Shown here: one piece after another, positions 52,356-53,453 of the stretch
How positions within the stretch are numbered: position 1 is the stretch's first letter
Layout of the letters: every line of letters begins with the position of its first letter
Assembly: GCA_902580855.1 (NCBI GenBank)
Contig: CACHMF010000007.1
Location: 1-53,453, forward strand
Source: an uncultured Bacteroidota bacterium
GTDB taxonomy: Bacteria > Bacteroidota > Bacteroidia > Flavobacteriales > UBA7312
DNA length: 53,453 nucleotides
Reading direction: 5' to 3'
Translations under genes and position numbers: made by a program
The notes under the pieces: generated by a model
What the model saw: the letters and a program-made list of their open reading frames with translations, nothing else
Told to the model about the DNA's origin: nothing
Database searches by the model: none

Positions 52356-53453
52356 TTATTTAATAATTTGAAATTTTCCAGACTGTATTTCATTGTTGGA
52401 AATGAATTGATAATGATACATTCCTTCAGTCAAGTCAGATATCTTGATATTAACGTTTGAAATAATTTGTTTATTTAAAACTTCTTTTCCATCGATACTA
52501 TATATTTTAAGAACTCCATCATGATTAATATTTAAGCTGATAAATTCTTTTGCAGGATTTGGATAAACCAATGATGCCTGATTATTTACTTCTTTAACAG
52601 ATGAGCTTAGACATTGATATTCACAATCAACTATATTATCGTACTCACCTGTTCCATTTCCTGGATCTATGCAAGCTCCCGCTATACAGTCCCATGTTTC
52701 ATTATTATTGACTCCTGATCCATCATTTAAAAACTCTACTTCATATATATCTCCCGATCCATCTGTATAAGCTGTTAATAATGGTAAGCCTGCGTCATTA
52801 GTATCATCAGTCCAAAATGTATAATATGATTCTCCTGAATTGCTGCTAGTTTGAAAGAATGTCCAATCGTCAACTACTGTTATCATTCCTTTCATTCCCA
52901 TACCAGCATGTGGAGAACATACATAGTAATAGGTTCCTGGCTCTGTGAAGACATGAAAATCATCAGATAAATAGGTAAAGCCTCCGTTAGATGTTGCTCC
53001 ATTTGATAAATATGTGGATTCGTTAACCTCTGTAACATCATGATAACCGAGTCCAGTAAAGAAAACAGTATCTAAAACGTTTATTGTTAATGTATCAGGG
53101 TCAAATGTCATACCCATAGTTTGAACTTGATGAGATGTCTGAAAAGGTTTAATCCAAATCGAATCAACGGATGACGCATCATTTTTTACTCTCAAAACAT
53201 CAAATGCTCCTAAAGGTGTGAAAGCAGTGCCAAAGGCATCAACTTCTGAAATGTTAAATGTATCTTTTTTATATCTTACTAAATCTGCTCCAGGCATTGG
53301 GACAAACGTATTTTCAAAAATTGAATCGATTACAAATGACCAATTAAAATTATCACCATAGGTCATTGGAAAATTTGCCCAGGTGTCGGAAACTGGAAAC
53401 GATCCAAACGGACCAACAAATTCCAAAATATAGAGTCCACCAGCGTCATTTCT
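52356..53453 (-). CDS. secreted cupredoxin-domain protein with T9SS sorting domain (5' partial)
   Basis: The reading frame is open to the window edge, so the N-terminus is missing; the TTG start in the track is not real. At least 365 aa are present. A plastocyanin-like copper domain (about residues 105-195 of the visible part) has all four type 1 ligands: His in LGYHDVTEV, then Cys, His and Met in YVCSPHAGMGMKG. A cysteine-rich EGF-like block follows (WDCIAGACIDPGNGTGEY...CEYQC), then a type A T9SS sorting domain (VYPNPAKEFISLNI). A secreted blue copper protein, redox partner unknown. It lies 32 nt upstream of the PNGase-like gene and may share its transcript. Confidence 0.85.
   Translation of the reverse strand, partial: RNDAGGLYILEFVGPFGSFPVSDTWANFPMTYGDNFNWSFVIDSIFENTFVPMPGADLVRYKKDTFNISEVDAFGTAFTPLGAFDVLRVKNDASSVDSIWIKPFQTSHQVQTMGMTFDPDTLTINVLDTVFFTGLGYHDVTEVNESTYLSNGATSNGGFTYLSDDFHVFTEPGTYYYVCSPHAGMGMKGMITVVDDWTFFQTSSNSGESYYTFWTDDTNDAGLPLLTAYTDGSGDIYEVEFLNDGSGVNNNETWDCIAGACIDPGNGTGEYDNIVDCEYQCLSSSVKEVNNQASLVYPNPAKEFISLNINHDGVLKIYSIDGKEVLNKQIISNVNIKISDLTEGMYHYQFISNNEIQSGKFQIIK

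Noticed and set aside
1-53453. CRISPR arrays, insertion sequences, prophage or integrases
   Set aside because: No spaced direct repeats, transposase, integrase or phage genes seen; the gene content is housekeeping and envelope functions.

Overview
The window is AT-rich chromosomal DNA from a member of the Bacteroidota, most likely a marine-type Flavobacteriales. Four lines of evidence support this. Promoter-like TAnnTTTG (-7) boxes stand in front of many genes, with little sign of Shine-Dalgarno sequences. There is type IX secretion (T9SS) machinery and cargo: a PorP/SprF protein, type A C-terminal sorting domains and a type B gliding-motility C-terminal domain. IspG is the long three-domain form typical of this phylum. 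Several small families are largely confined to it (DUF4271, DUF3098, DUF3109, DUF2279). I cannot name the genus. There is no sign of prophage, insertion sequences or CRISPR; this is mostly core genome.

Layout. 0-3.8 kb: a YceI-like exported protein with an inverted-repeat operator, Mn-type superoxide dismutase, an S41 C-terminal processing peptidase overlapping a dCMP deaminase gene, and tRNA-Leu(CAA). 3.8-8.3 kb: prs-rplY-pth (+), glycyl-tRNA synthetase (-) and a DUF3109 protein. 8.3-11.8 kb: a 380-nt non-coding leader followed by nrdB-nrdA, a class I ribonucleotide reductase in which the ATP-cone sits on NrdB and not on the very short NrdA. 11.8-18.6 kb: a glutaryl-CoA-type acyl-CoA dehydrogenase (-), then a run on the + strand: one-heme lipoprotein, DUF4271 membrane protein, hemD, rnpA, yidD, a second S41 peptidase and an O-antigen ligase/polymerase-like protein. 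18.5-24.5 kb: alr and tdk (-), then DUF2279, rsmI, DAHP synthase/chorismate mutase and recJ (+). 24.5-34.1 kb: mainly minus-strand housekeeping genes: dnaG, polyprenyl synthase, rlmN, ispD, queA, truB, uppP, DUF3098 and ftsX, with one amidohydrolase on the other strand. 34.1-40.1 kb: leuS, a possible 43-aa peptide gene, an SRPBCC protein with a 15-bp inverted-repeat operator, a tryptophan 2,3-dioxygenase family gene and an M23 lipoprotein. 40.2-46.2 kb: a tightly overlapping surface module (large type B T9SS adhesin-like protein, PorP/SprF, OmpA/PD40/TPR protein) resembling the sprB-sprF-sprD logic of gliding flavobacteria. 46.2-50.1 kb: a sugar nucleotidyltransferase/kinase pair and ispG. 50.1-53.5 kb: two secreted T9SS type A proteins (a PNGase F-like protein and a cupredoxin protein cut by the window end).

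Functional links. The DNA precursor supply genes (nrdBA, tdk, dCMP deaminase, prs), isoprenoid and wall-lipid genes (ispG, ispD, polyprenyl synthase, uppP), tRNA charging and modification (glyS, leuS, queA, truB, tRNA-Leu) and cell-surface export genes fit a fast-growing free-living heterotroph with gliding or surface-adhesion capacity.

The least ordinary signals are: (1) two separate genes (YceI and SRPBCC) preceded by long inverted repeats built from the same TTTGTATA/TATACAAA half-sites; (2) the nrdBA leader with three TTGC-N2-3-GCAA palindromes and three hairpins; (3) a set of genes whose -7 box ends only 4-6 nt before the ATG, implying leaderless mRNAs; (4) an uninterrupted G9 tract inside the porP/sprF gene of this AT-rich genome, a candidate phase-variation site; (5) a small gene encoding a GG-containing 43-aa peptide.
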